Below, one piece after another: positions 27,283-38,127 of a DNA stretch of 64,000 nucleotides (within the stretch, counting starts at the first letter, position 1; every line of letters begins with the position of its first letter). The DNA lies in NCBI RefSeq assembly GCF_000247695.1, contig NW_004624781.1:14451317-14515316 (forward strand), read 5' to 3'. The notes beneath the pieces are model-generated. The model did no database searches. It saw nothing but the letters and a program-made list of their open reading frames with translations, and was not told the origin of the DNA. This DNA comes from Heterocephalus glaber. Its lineage: Eukaryota; Chordata; Mammalia; Rodentia; Bathyergidae. A program made the translations under genes and the position numbers.

Positions 27283-27347
27283 AGATGCCAATGCCTTTCC
27301 AAGTGCATCACCTGTCTGTGAGCTTCCAGCAGCATTCCCTCTGGTTC
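27283..27347 (-). CDS. TCF12: TCF12 coding exon, start of activation domain 2
   Basis: This is a 65-nt exon with acceptor tatccag before GAACCAG and donor GTGAGTAT after GCATCT. It completes a Gly codon and reads TRGNAAGSSQTGDALGKALAS, ending in phase 0. GDALGKALAS is strongly conserved among E2A, HEB and E2-2 and opens the second activation domain (the loop-helix domain), which helps recruit co-activators. It is 470 bp downstream of the previous exon and is followed by an intron of 7.8 kb. The open frame runs on into the intron as VSIDFPC, which is read-through and not coding. Confidence 0.95.
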
Positions 27348-27817
27348 CTGGATATTTTGAGGAGGGAAACAAATCAAGAATTTCAGCAGGAAAGGATACA
27401 TTCTTAGCTCATTGCCACTATTCTAAAGGTGACTGCTATTGTTAGCACTTATTTGTCACAGCAAATTAGGAAATACTTTGTAATACTTCACAAGTTAAAA
27501 GTCATAGTTCTTCTTAGTTTCTCCATTAACAAAAATTAAAAGTTTATTTTCTTCTCTTCTTTCTTTTTTGGTTTCTGGAGACAAAGTCTTGCTATGTGGT
27601 TCAGGCTGGCCTTGAACTCACTACATAGTCCATGCTGGCCTCAACCACCCAGCAATCCTCCTGCCTCAGCCTCCCAAGTTCTGGGATTACAGGCATGTAC
27701 CACCATGCCTGGCTCTTCATTTTTAAACTAAATGCTAAAAAATACAATGAAAGACATGGGGTTCACTAAAAATCCCCAAATTAGGTCTTAGAAAGTTTTG
27801 TAAACCAAAAAGCTCAC
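27348..27817 (-). other. TCF12: TCF12 intron, 470 bp
   Basis: A single B1 SINE (27558-27717) fills about a third of this short intron. The adjacent 270-bp intron (27963-28232) contains nothing recognisable. Confidence 0.9.
27558..27717 (-). mobile_element. B1 SINE with about 29-nt internal duplication
   Basis: Reverse B1 in which the GGCCAGC segment occurs twice, 29 nt apart on the sense strand (GGCCAGCATGGACTATGTAG and GGCCAGCCTGAACCACATAG). Confidence 0.88.
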
Positions 27818-27962
27818 CCAGAATGCCGTCTGATCCATTGACAGGAGGAGTGTGGGAGGCAGCAACATAAGGGGAACTGCTGGTGCTGCTGCGGTGAAAG
27901 CTGGACATTGGGGGAAGACTTGTGCTCATGTCTGTTGGCGAGACTGAGTGTGGAGGGTAACT
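27818..27962 (-). CDS. TCF12: TCF12 coding exon, Ser/Thr/Pro-rich region before AD2
   Basis: This is a 145-nt exon with acceptor ttttctag before AGTTACCC and donor GTGAGCTT after ATTCTGG. It reads [19 protein letters not shown], then [19 protein letters not shown], then [10 protein letters not shown], leaving one base of the next codon. A second AG two bases into the exon would break the frame, so the upstream AG is chosen because it preserves the family sequence. The region is Ser/Thr/Pro-rich and likely phosphorylated and disordered. Small differences from remembered human sequence (DMST for DINT, HRSS for HRGS) are conservative. Confidence 0.96.
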
Positions 27963-28232
27963 CTAGAAAAGGGGACAGAGACACACTGTTAAGTATATCT
28001 CTGACTAGTATGTATATACACTGGATAACTACTGTAACAGGTCAAAAAGAGCATTACAAGTTAGCAGCTAAAAACTGCTACTGCTGTCATTTACTTTTGG
28101 GAAATGCAGTTAAACCTAGAAATATTTCCAACTTTGGAAGTTCTGGCAGAATCAAGTTCCCTACTTGGAATACCAAAGGAAACAGACATGAAGGCGAAGT
28201 GTGGCTGCACCTCAACATGTGTGGTTGCCTAC

Positions 28233-28372
28233 CAAGCGGTCATGGGAGTGAAGGCTGCCATAACTACTGGACTGAGACATGTGGGAAGTGGAGGTCCCCA
28301 GAATTCCACCAAAACCAGGCTGGCTTATCCCATTTGATGAACTCCAAAGGTCAGAAGAATTGTGGGTCCCAT
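28233..28372 (-). CDS. TCF12: TCF12 coding exon, central region
   Basis: This is a 140-nt exon with acceptor tgtcttag before ATGGGACC and donor GTAGGCAA after CGCTTG. After the split Asp codon it reads [14 protein letters not shown], then [19 protein letters not shown], then [13 protein letters not shown], ending in phase 0. The segment is Ser/Gly-rich and low in charge, typical of the flexible middle of E-proteins. The human protein as I remember it has Met after the SNG and Asn before LHSHD; here these are Ile and Ser. The exon is separated from the next by an intron of only 270 bp. Opposite-strand open frames across this exon are shadows. Confidence 0.96.
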
Positions 28373-29533
28373 CTAAGACAAAAAGAGAAACAGAAAATTT
28401 TCCTTATCTAATTTTTTATTTTGATGATGTTTATAAAAATCAAAGGGTACCCTCCAGATATTCTTCCTCCTTCTTTCAATTTAATCTCCTACCCATTTTC
28501 TTTTCTCCAAACTGTAAGATTACTAGGTAAAAGAAAAAAAACAGGCTTTATAGAAAAAAAGCACAATCCAAAATATAATAGGTAGGTCATTCTAAAAATC
28601 CTTGATGATGTAAATTCTACCCAAGGAAGATAATAAAAATCTCAAATTTGAGGACTGGTTGGATTTAATTTTTGGTTAAATGACATACCCATAAATATAT
28701 CAAAGAAGTTCTCAATCTCTTGTAGGAAAAATACATTCTATCAGACATTTTGAAGCTGTGGAATAAAGAAGGTTCTCTAATTAAGAGAACCTTAAGTATT
28801 AAGTATTAAGCTTAAGTAACTGACAATGACAACATAATAGCCTTCAAATGAAATGTGTCCATAGTGACCTCACTCACAGTATAAAGTAAGGAAACCATTT
28901 ATGTAAAAATTTATTGCTTCCATAACATATACTTCTCATAATTCCAAACCACAGAAGACCACAAAAAAATGATTTGCTAGTCATAAATTGCAGGAAATGC
29001 AACACCTTTTCTCTTTCAACAAGTCTGACTTTGTTCTATGATAGTCACCCTTTATTTATGTTGGTAATTCTAGGTGTGATAAGAATCTGTAATTTAAATG
29101 AGAAACTAGGGTTAATAACTTTCATTTTTTTTTTTTTTTTTTTTGGTACCAGGGATCGAACTCAGGTCATTGCGCTTGCGCAGCAGGCGGCGAAACCACT
29201 GAGCTAAATCCCTGGCCCAGCTTTCATATTTTTAAATTCTAAAACAAGCCAGAGCAGCTTTACTCATTTTCCTCAATTTAAGTCCCAGTCCTTTATAAAT
29301 TCAATCAGTACTCAATAGGCACTCCAATGGTTTGTTTGATAACCCAGTTAATTCACAGTAAGCAATATACAGCAGTAGAAAACTATAAAGCTGAATTTTA
29401 AGTTACTTCAGTCTCAAAATACCTAGATAATGTATAGATAGCTGCACAGTTATTTTCTTTCTTCAAACTTTAAAATATGGGCTAATATACAGATGACTGT
29501 AGTCATATGTGATGGCTGTTTGATGTAACTTAC
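28373..29533 (-). other. TCF12: TCF12 intron, 1161 bp
   Basis: This intron contains one full-length ID SINE at 29125-29219 and otherwise unique AT-rich DNA. Confidence 0.9.
29125..29219 (-). mobile_element. Young ID SINE
   Basis: A full-length reverse copy with a long T-run and short CTTTCAT flanks on both sides. It shows the TTTCGCCGCCTGCTGCGCAA variant also seen at 7421. Confidence 0.9.
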
Positions 29534-29639
29534 CTTGCATAAAGAAAGTGCTAGCAAACATACTGGTTGGTGGCTTAGGAGATGGATAACTAGGAGATTC
29601 ACGGTTGAAATCATCCGAATTTGGAGATGGTGCATACAC
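29534..29639 (-). CDS. TCF12: TCF12 coding exon, Ser/Pro-rich segment; shared HEBAlt splice target
   Basis: This is a 106-nt exon with acceptor attttaag before GTGTATGC and donor GTAAGTTA after ATGCAAG. It reads [16 protein letters not shown], then [19 protein letters not shown], and leaves one base of a split codon. It is Ser/Pro-rich and predicted to be disordered, and it lies between AD1 and AD2 in the full protein. Both the canonical exon (59654) and the HEBAlt exon (41069) end in phase 0, so either can join here without a frame change. From this exon onward the two isoforms are identical. Confidence 0.96.
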
Positions 29640-29978
29640 CTTAAAATTAAAAAGGAAATTTAATTAAAATGTAAATGAATATTGTATTACTTATGTAATG
29701 TGAATCCTATATTCCAAAAAGTACCTAAAAAGCCTATCTAATCCAGAAAAAAAAAGGACTACCATAAATACAAAAGACATTGCCTGAATCCACATAAATA
29801 ATGTCAAATTTAGCTACTAACTATGTTTCATTTTAGCTAGAAAAAATATTCCAAATATCCATGAAATTGTGTCTTGGTGTGAAATTATACCAGGTGGATA
29901 AATAAAGTCATTAAGTGTTGACTTAATTACGAAGCACAGATCTCACATTGGATTATGATTAAAAATCTGACTGGACCA

Positions 29979-30150
29979 GCTGGGCATGGTGGTGCAGCCC
30001 TCTAATCCCAGTACTCAGGAGGCTGAGGCAGGAAGATTGCCCTGAGTTCAAGGCCAGCCTGGGATACACAGTGAGTTTAAAGCGAGCTTGAACTACACAC
30101 TGAGACCTTGTCTCCAAAACCAACCAACCAACCAACCGACCGACCAATCA
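29979..30150 (+). mobile_element. B1 SINE with internal duplication and (CCAA)n tail
   Basis: Forward B1: GCTGGGCATGGTGGTGCAGC, then GGCCAGCCTGGGATACACAG followed by a second diverged copy ending TTGAACTACACACTGAGAC. The tail has become CCAA/CCGA repeats. Confidence 0.88.
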
Positions 30151-31089
30151 ATCTGACTGAGCTAACAAACGTCCTCAGAATAGACAGAATGGTATAAAAA
30201 GTGAGTTTATAAAATTCATTCTTTTGCTGTCACAATATTTATCAAAGAAAATAAAAATGAATTAGATAAAAAGTTGCTATCTTTTGTTACTCTTAAAAGG
30301 TAACTGTGAGAGGTATAACACAATTATTCAGAAACTTTTAAAACTTAACAGCATCAGCAGATACATTAAAACCAAATTCTGTGGAGGAGATTTAATTCTT
30401 TGAAGTCTGGGCCTACTTTATGAGAAATCTAATTTAATTTGTTAAAGCAGTATTAATGTCCTTTGGTAAACCTTTGCTTCAGATAAACTACCAACATTTT
30501 GAATTAGCAAATGATCAACATTTGTATTACTTTGGAAAACTAAATAGGTACCAACTGACCACAATAATCAAAACATAATCACACATTCTCATAACTTCTA
30601 AAACCAAGAAGGAAATCAAATGACATTGAATGTCATGTGTTGTCTGTAAAAGTAAGGAATCGGGTATAAGGGAAAGAAAAGATAAGCTATTGTGAATAGT
30701 TTATAAAATAATTTCTTTTGTTTTAGTTTAAGGGTACATTCATTAAATTTTGTTGCAAAATAAATGTTCTTAGTGTTCACTTAACCGGAAGAAAGTGACA
30801 TATTAAAATTATGGGAGAATGTGTAAAAAATTCATATTTTTGTATAAACAAAGTTTCTGGAATTACACACAAGATATTAAAAATGGTTACATCTCTAGAT
30901 TTAGAATTGTGAAGGTCTTTTACTTTATACTCTTCCATATGTTATTTTTACACCAAGCATATACTTCTGAATACTATGGATAATAATAAAAATAGTAGGG
31001 AAGCACACTAAGATTAAAATGGGAACCATTTTTATTTACATAAATTATCAATTATATATTTATAAACTATCTGTAAAGACCACTAGAAA

Positions 31090-31240
31090 ATTACCCTAGC
31101 CTTCCTGAGACTCAGTTTCCTCATGTAAGATGGTGCTAATAGTAACTACATATCTGGGGGGTTGGTAGGAAGATCAGATGAGATAATGGATGGTAAAAAT
31201 GCTTAGCATGCTGCCTTGGTAAGAAGTAAACAGTAAGAAT
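31090..31240 (+). mobile_element. MIR SINE
   Basis: Reads CTCAGTTTCCTCATGTAAGA, then AGATGAGATAATGGATGG, then GCTTAGCATGCTGCC. Confidence 0.75.
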
Positions 31241-31980
31241 GAGCTCAGAGTATCTTCATTCGATCATTCAATGGAAGCAGTAATGCTGTTAAATATTGCC
31301 TGTTAGTCCTCAAATGTTGTTTCTTAAAGAGTTTTTGTGTGATAGGACTTTATATACACAGAACTTCTCCCAAATACTAGGTTTAGAAACTTGCTTTTAC
31401 TCTTCTTCCTAGGTTTGATAATTCTAGCACAAGTGTGACTTTTTAATGAATTGGCGTTCAGGTTTGTTTCCTACCTTTCACATCCCAGATGCAAAACCCC
31501 GTATCTGTGGTACCTGAGAAGTTTGGGCCAAGATAAGATATATTCCTAAGAATTATCCAGAAGGACCCTAGATAGGGGGATATCGCAGATAAAAGTTTGT
31601 TCATTATGTATATATTAAACATACTATTCTAGTTTAAAGCTATTTCATAAAAGATTATGATAGAATGGAATAACATAAATGTATTGGAAATGAATAGGGC
31701 AGGATGACAGGCAGGCAAAGTTTTCAGGAAAGGAACTTTAGACTATTTTCTTTTAATCAAGCTTTTTGCTCTAATCTCAGCCAAAACTAGATGTCCTTTC
31801 CCTGTTTGTATATAGATTTTCCCAAACTAAGCTGAAACTACAAAGAGTAAGTAAATCCACAGACTTAGCCAGAAAACACCAATGTGAATCAAATTCAGAA
31901 GACAGCATCATAACACATGCTTTTTATCACGTGTATATTTACTATACATATCACTCTTGTTTCAAAAGTATGAAATATAA

Positions 31981-32065
31981 GGGCCTGGAATTTAGCTCAG
32001 TGGTTCTGCCGTCTGCCCCGCAAGCGGAAGGACCTGAGTTCGATCTCTGGTACCAAAAAAAAAAG
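31981..32065 (+). mobile_element. ID SINE with near-perfect target-site duplication
   Basis: Forward copy: GGGCCTGGAATTTAGCTCAG, GTCTGCCCCGCAAGCGG, GAGTTCGATCTCTGGTACC. TATGAAATATAA (31969-31980) and TGTGAAATATAA (32066-32077) flank it. Confidence 0.9.
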
Positions 32066-34982
32066 TGTGAAATATAAAATTCTCTAATTCTATTTAGGTT
32101 ATAAACTGAAATTACATATAAACTTCACATTTGATAATTATGAAAAAAGTTCTGATGGATCATTTCATGCAAAAAACCCCCCACATAATTTGTCAGCTTA
32201 AATTTCTACATAATTTGCCAATTTATTTCTTTATCCTTCAACCTATTCCATTCACTGTAAGTCACACAGGACTTATGCTCTTAAATTTTTGAATGTTTGC
32301 AATTCCAAAAGAAAGTGAAGGAACATACTTAACTACTGGTTTAAAAACTGATGTTAAAGAAAAAAATTGGTAACATAATAAGTAATTAACGGTTGTTAAG
32401 GAAAGCAAGGATACCAAGATAAACCACACAAAGCAGAAGGCTCTTGTCTATTTTCTTGAAAATTTTGAAGATGAATGAAAAAAATAGGCCTGTATTAGAG
32501 GTAAAGTTTGTTTTTAATGTCAATCTTTGTATATAGGCTTTGAAAAAAAATGGAATTTTAAAGGTTAGCTCCTATTAATAAAAAGGGTAAGCAAAAATTC
32601 TAAACTACTATATCATTTATGTTCTAATACAAGTTCAACAATATCATCATAATAAAAATGCTTTCAAATACATGGTCGCATAGAGCCCCGACTAATAGCA
32701 TTTCTAACTCTACTTTTTGTATCTTAACCAAAGCTTGCAAAAACACAGATGCAATGTTGTGAAGCAGCCGCTATGCCAGTCTCTATTTTTCAGATCAAAG
32801 ACTTCTTGCGGCAAAGCACAACTGATGTGGTCTCAAAGAGTTTATTAACTCCAGATGTAGGGAAATACTGAGCCAATTCCACAAAAAGAGCAAGTCCCCT
32901 CCTAGTTACAATCAGTACTGGCCACAAATTAAAACCAGACTGCTTATGTCATCTGATCACCTGCACATAGATGCCACTTTTTTTTCTTCTAGTTAATGGT
33001 CTAATCATGTATTTTAATCTCAAAGATGACTTTGTATCACAACAAACAATCTTAAAATTAAGAGAAAGGAGTATTCATGCTTTAAGATGATTAAATTCTA
33101 CTAGGAGTCAATTTTAAAAAGAACAGAAAAAAGTACAATTAAGTACTTTAAGATTTTTTATTAAAATGTGGTAGACAGAAATTTTCTTTAGAATTCTAGT
33201 GTCCAATTTCTGAAAGCCAGGCACCTTGCAGCTGTAATGGGACCACCTATTTTTCTTACACACTTAAACTTTCCCCTTGAGGAATGGCAGTAAGAGAAAC
33301 TGTGAGTATCTGATGAATAGGCAATCCTAACCTAAAAGAATATAACTGAAAATCTGATACCTCAGTTTTATCACTATGAAGTTTGGTTGAAAAGAACAAA
33401 CTCATATCAATATCTTCATCAATGTCCTCATTCTACCCAACCCACAGTGACTTTTCAAAACAGGATAGCATACTTTAGGGATGAATGTTTGCAATTACTC
33501 TTAACAGAGAGCACACAATGATCTTTGGAATGTTTCAGCTCATACAACCAATTAAAGAAAAAGACCATCCTCTAGAACTTTGAGCAGAGAATGGTCTTGC
33601 CCTGGATTTGGGGTCACCGACATGTCTAAACTGAATGAATCATCCAAGCAGGACAGAGGGAATCTGTCTTTGCTAAATTTTCTTTAATTGGTCCTGATTT
33701 CAAAGCATCCTTCCTGTGACTAATACTGAAAACATTCCTGTGTGGTAGGAAAGCATAGTGATTGAGAAAAGGTACAAAGAAGTAGCTGCTTTGTATAAAA
33801 AAAGATAAGCAGATCAAAGTCTGTACGGTGGCTGATACTTTACATGACCTTAATGATGAGGAGACAGGTATTTCTCGTAACTGTATGGTCCTGTCCAGGA
33901 ACTTTCCACGCAACAGAAGATGCACGATCTAGGTGAGCGCTGCCCACTCACAGAAGTGCTCCACACCGCTGCTCACTACAGGGCCACATGAGCACCTAAC
34001 ACCCAAAACGTGGACAGCACATCTGAGGAACCAGATTTTAAGTTTTATTTTACAAACAGCCATATGCAGCTAATAGCTAGTATACTGCACAGGGCAGATT
34101 TAGATCATTCTCCTTTATTCAGCAGTTAATGACCATATGCATTACTCTGAAAGAAATATTCTGAATTCTTGTAAACCCCAAGGCCTATGAAACTGGCCTA
34201 AATGCGCAAACATTTTGGGAACACTGTCATCTAATTTTGGATGATGAAATATGGAAAAGCTTATCTATTTTTCTGAACATGCTCCAAAACAGAACAGTTA
34301 CCAAGACTTCAGTATATTTGGACTCCTTCATCAAGATGATTTGAATAATAGTTCTCTTTAAATTCTACTATGTTCAAAATCATTATATACTTTACCATGT
34401 GCTAATATGGACTTACAGCACGTGAAAGGTCTATGCTAATAACAGAAATTATCTTCAGTACAATTTATATTCATCTACCACAATAATAAAACCAAAAGAA
34501 AACATTTGGCTGGTTTACCTTACCATCATAATTTTTTAAGTGAGAATTTGATAGTATAATCAGGAACATTTACCTTATCTGATTTTTATATAGTCATATC
34601 TTGTATTAAATTTTTCATAAGATCTAGCTGAGTACTTAAAACTTGAAAGGAAAAAAAAAGTCTAGATCAATGAGAAAAGGAAAAGCCTAAGTCAAACACT
34701 GTACTGAAAACTGTAATTAAGCCTCTGGGTATATAATTTAAAAATATGTACACTGACGAGTCAGCACTAACAAAAACTAGGTAATGTGCACAAGAATTTA
34801 TTTTTTTAGTGTTCAAAGTATTGCTGATTAACCTATTACTGTTCTACACACAGTAAAAGCGGTGGTCAAAATACACAGTGAATGTTTAAATTAGAAAAAT
34901 TATTATAGCAAAAGACACACTGCCATTAATCCCCCTTAACACACTCCTCCTTGCTTGGAACATATCCCATCATTTTTGCCAT

Positions 34983-35108
34983 TTTTTTTTTTTTTTTTGA
35001 GGCAGGGTCTCCCTTTGTAGTTCAGGCTGGCCTTGAACTCCCGGAGATCCTCCTGCCTCAGCCTCCCGAGTGCTGGGATTACAGGCATGCAGCACCATGC
35101 CCAGATCT
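34983..35108 (-). mobile_element. B1 SINE without internal duplication
   Basis: Reverse B1: T-run, GAGGCAGGGTCTCCCTTTG, TCAGGCTGGCCTTGAACTCC, TGCTGGGATTACAGGCATGC. Confidence 0.9.
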
Positions 35109-35179
35109 TTTTGTCACTTTCTAAAGCAGTTCTGGAAGTGGAGAGTGTCTTTACAAGGTGTGATCAAAATATACTATGA

Positions 35180-35256
35180 GGGCCGGGGATTTAGCTCAGT
35201 GGTTTCGCCTGCCTCGCAAGTGCAAGGACCCGAGTTCAATCCCCGGTACCAAAAAA
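35180..35256 (+). mobile_element. ID SINE with a short internal deletion
   Basis: Forward copy: GGGCCGGGGATTTAGCTCAG, then TGGTTTCGCCTGCCTCGCAA, then GAGTTCAATCCCCGGTACC. A few bases are missing after TTTCGCC relative to other copies. Confidence 0.9.
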
Positions 35257-36631
35257 GAAATATATATATGCTATGAACTCAGTGGCTGCTGACTGCCATC
35301 TAATTGAGAGGCAGGCTCATAAAAACATTACAGTTCATACTCATCCATCTTATTCACCACATCTGGCACTGTGTGACTTCTGGCTCTTCCCCAGAGACAA
35401 AATGACCACGTAAAGTAAACGTTTTGAGTCAATTCAGGACATCAACGCAGGCATGACAGTGCAACTAAAGACACTCATGAAAGAGGATTTCCAGAACTGC
35501 TTCAGAAAGGGAATGTGTCTTTTAACATAAAAATTAAGAAAACAAATCACTGTATTTTTTTATTTTACATACAAATTTGTTCCTACTATGTCTGAACTTT
35601 GTAGGATGCAAACTTAGTAAAAAGAGACTGTTTAAAAAGTGTTAATAAGACTTCTGTTTTAATAACTACATTCATTACAGTAAGTGCTTGGCAGCTATGA
35701 AAAAATCAAAGATTTTACTAAAAATAATTTTCTATGTTTTTCTCCTCAATTTAGATCAATTATGTGGATCTAAAGTTGTATGATTTTATGTATATCCTTA
35801 GATTTAAAAAAAGGTATCTTGAAGCTAAATTTTGAAGTTCCTGAAATTTAGGTACTTCTTTTTACTTGTCACTTCTCTTGTCAAAACTAAAACATAACCC
35901 CAAGGAAAATGACATAAAACATTTAAATAAATTTGATAATTAGCTCAATGCTTTCAGTAGACATATTATATAACATACACATTACATAAAAATAGCAAAT
36001 TCTGCCATCAAATCCAATCTGCAGCTGGAGTTATAATTCTAAGCCTAAAGAGAGAATATTTCAATCATTCCAGGAAAAGTACACCAGAGCTGAAGGCACA
36101 GGCATGGTAAAATATGACATCTGAAGTGTTAGAGCTGGCACACATAAGCACTCTCTACGGAAGGCTCTTCTCATCTAACTCTCCTGTTAAACACACACCT
36201 AGAATCTCTGTTAAAAGGGTTAATACACGTTTATTTTCAACAGTTTCCTAAGTAAAAGGACCAATATTCTTTCCCTAAAATTTCTAGAGACATGTTAATA
36301 GGTAAACTTCTTTAGAAATAAGAATAATTCCAGCTTTCAATACAAAGCATCTTAAAATCAATTACTGCTTTTGCTGCGTAACATAGTTGACTATTACTAA
36401 TTTTTAATTGCAAGGAAAATTTCTGTAGTACATCAACCACATTTTTATTAATCTTAATATTACTGGGCACATTTCACTGGTTTCTACTGTAAGTACTATT
36501 ATCTTCCTAATACTTGCAATTTTTTTCATGAGAAATTAATGTCTAAGAAATCTTCTCTTCTAAGGCAATATATAAAACATATCAATATGTGCCACCTCTT
36601 AACTATTTATATTTAAATAACAATTTTGTGG

Positions 36632-36715
36632 GGTTGGCGAGATACTTCAGTGGTACACTGTTTGCTGAGCATGCATGTAGCTAAGATTAAATATCTAGCA
36701 CTGGGGGGAAAAAAA
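36632..36715 (+). mobile_element. Old ID SINE
   Basis: Diverged forward copy: GGTTGGCGAGATACTTCAGT, then GCTGAGCATGCATGTAGC, then CTAGCACTGGGG and an AAACAA-rich tail. Confidence 0.65.
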
Positions 36716-37689
36716 GCAAGCAAACAAACAAAACAAACAAAAAACAAAACCCCCAAGACCAGCACTTGATCCATTTCCTTCAGCTTGTCCAGATCAAGTA
36801 GAAAGGAACATACATTTCTTTCACAAAAGCATCACTAAAGCTGACCTGTGACAACAAACTTTTCTGGCAAGAATTACAGTTTTAATTCAATGGTATTTGC
36901 ATCTATTTGAGTCAAGAAAGAAAACTGGGCTCATACACTATAATGTTGGATAATTTTGGTAAACAGAAAAATAACAAATAGCAACAATAAAAACCCAATA
37001 AATCCAAGGTAATTTATATAAAAGGATTTGTCATTTGATGTCTTTTAGCATTCTACATTCAGAGAAGTTTTGTATGACTTCATGTTTTCCCTATCATAAA
37101 AATGATTCATTTAACTATCTGGGCCCACACAGAGTCTGGAAATTTGATTTAATTGTTACTTTCTTATGATAATGGCAATAAATCCTTCAACAAAGCAAAA
37201 ATGCAGCTCTGTATACTCTCATATTGATTTCTGTGCTTTTATTAACTGAAAATTTTTATTTGAGAAATAAGTTTTAGACAAACTTACAATGTACAGTAAC
37301 TAGTTGTTAGTAGTCTCTAATTCCTATAAAAAAATAATTACACAGGCAGTCAGGTGCCAACAATCATGGCTAAACCGATTTTCAGGGTATCAATTTTATT
37401 CGAAGAGACCTGCTAGTCTAATTTCCTGAGTTTTTAAACATATCTAGGATCGTTTTAAATTAAGCTAAAAATAATAAAAATTTGCTTGACTAACCACACC
37501 AATCAGTATTCATAAACTGTTACTGTGATCATATATGCAAATACAGTTGTAAAAACAGTCTACTGTTTTTCCCAGGCACACTTTCTTTCCAAGACAGAAT
37601 ATTTTAAAACAAATGGTAGTAAGGGCAAATTTAGTTTAGCCCTTTGCTATGAAAGAATAATTCATGTGTCCTTGGATGACATAAAATAG

Positions 37690-37890
37690 AAAACCTGATC
37701 TTGAGTGATGGATTTGGGTTCAAATTTTGACTTACTATCTGGATGGAGTTTGAACAAACTACTTACCTTGAATCTCATTTCTTTTAAATGTACAAAAACG
37801 ATGCTAGTTAACAGCTAAATCACAAGAGTAGTTGTGAGACTTAAATAAGAACACAAAGTTCCCAGCAGAGTTCCTGGCAAAGAGTACTCC
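37690..37890 (+). mobile_element. MIR SINE
   Basis: Degraded MIR order: GGATTTGGGTTCAAATTTTG, ACAAACTACTTACCTTGAAT, GTTGTGAGACTTAAATAAG, AGTTCCTGGCA. Confidence 0.65.
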
Positions 37891-37977
37891 CTACAATCAT
37901 GTTACTTCTGTCTCTTCTTTCCCAGATTCCATCTGCAGAAGCTCAACTTTCAAAGTGTGTTTCTAGCTTGAGGTTCT

Positions 37978-38127
37978 TTGTTTTTGTTTTCTGAGACAGG
38001 GTATGGCTATACAGTCCAGGTCAGCATTGAACTTACTGTACCCCAGGCTGGTCTTGAACTAATGGCAGTCTGCTGGCCTCAGCCTCTTGAGTGCTAGGAT
38101 CACAGGCGTACGCCACCACACCTGCTT
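37978..38127 (-). mobile_element. B1 SINE with internal duplication
   Basis: Reverse B1 with two GG(C/T)CAG-type segments (TCCAGGTCAGCATTGAACTT and CCAGGCTGGTCTTGAACTAA). Confidence 0.85.

Noticed and set aside
27908..28411. 167-codon plus-strand open frame
   Set aside because: It is the antisense shadow of two TCF12 exons and the short intron between them.
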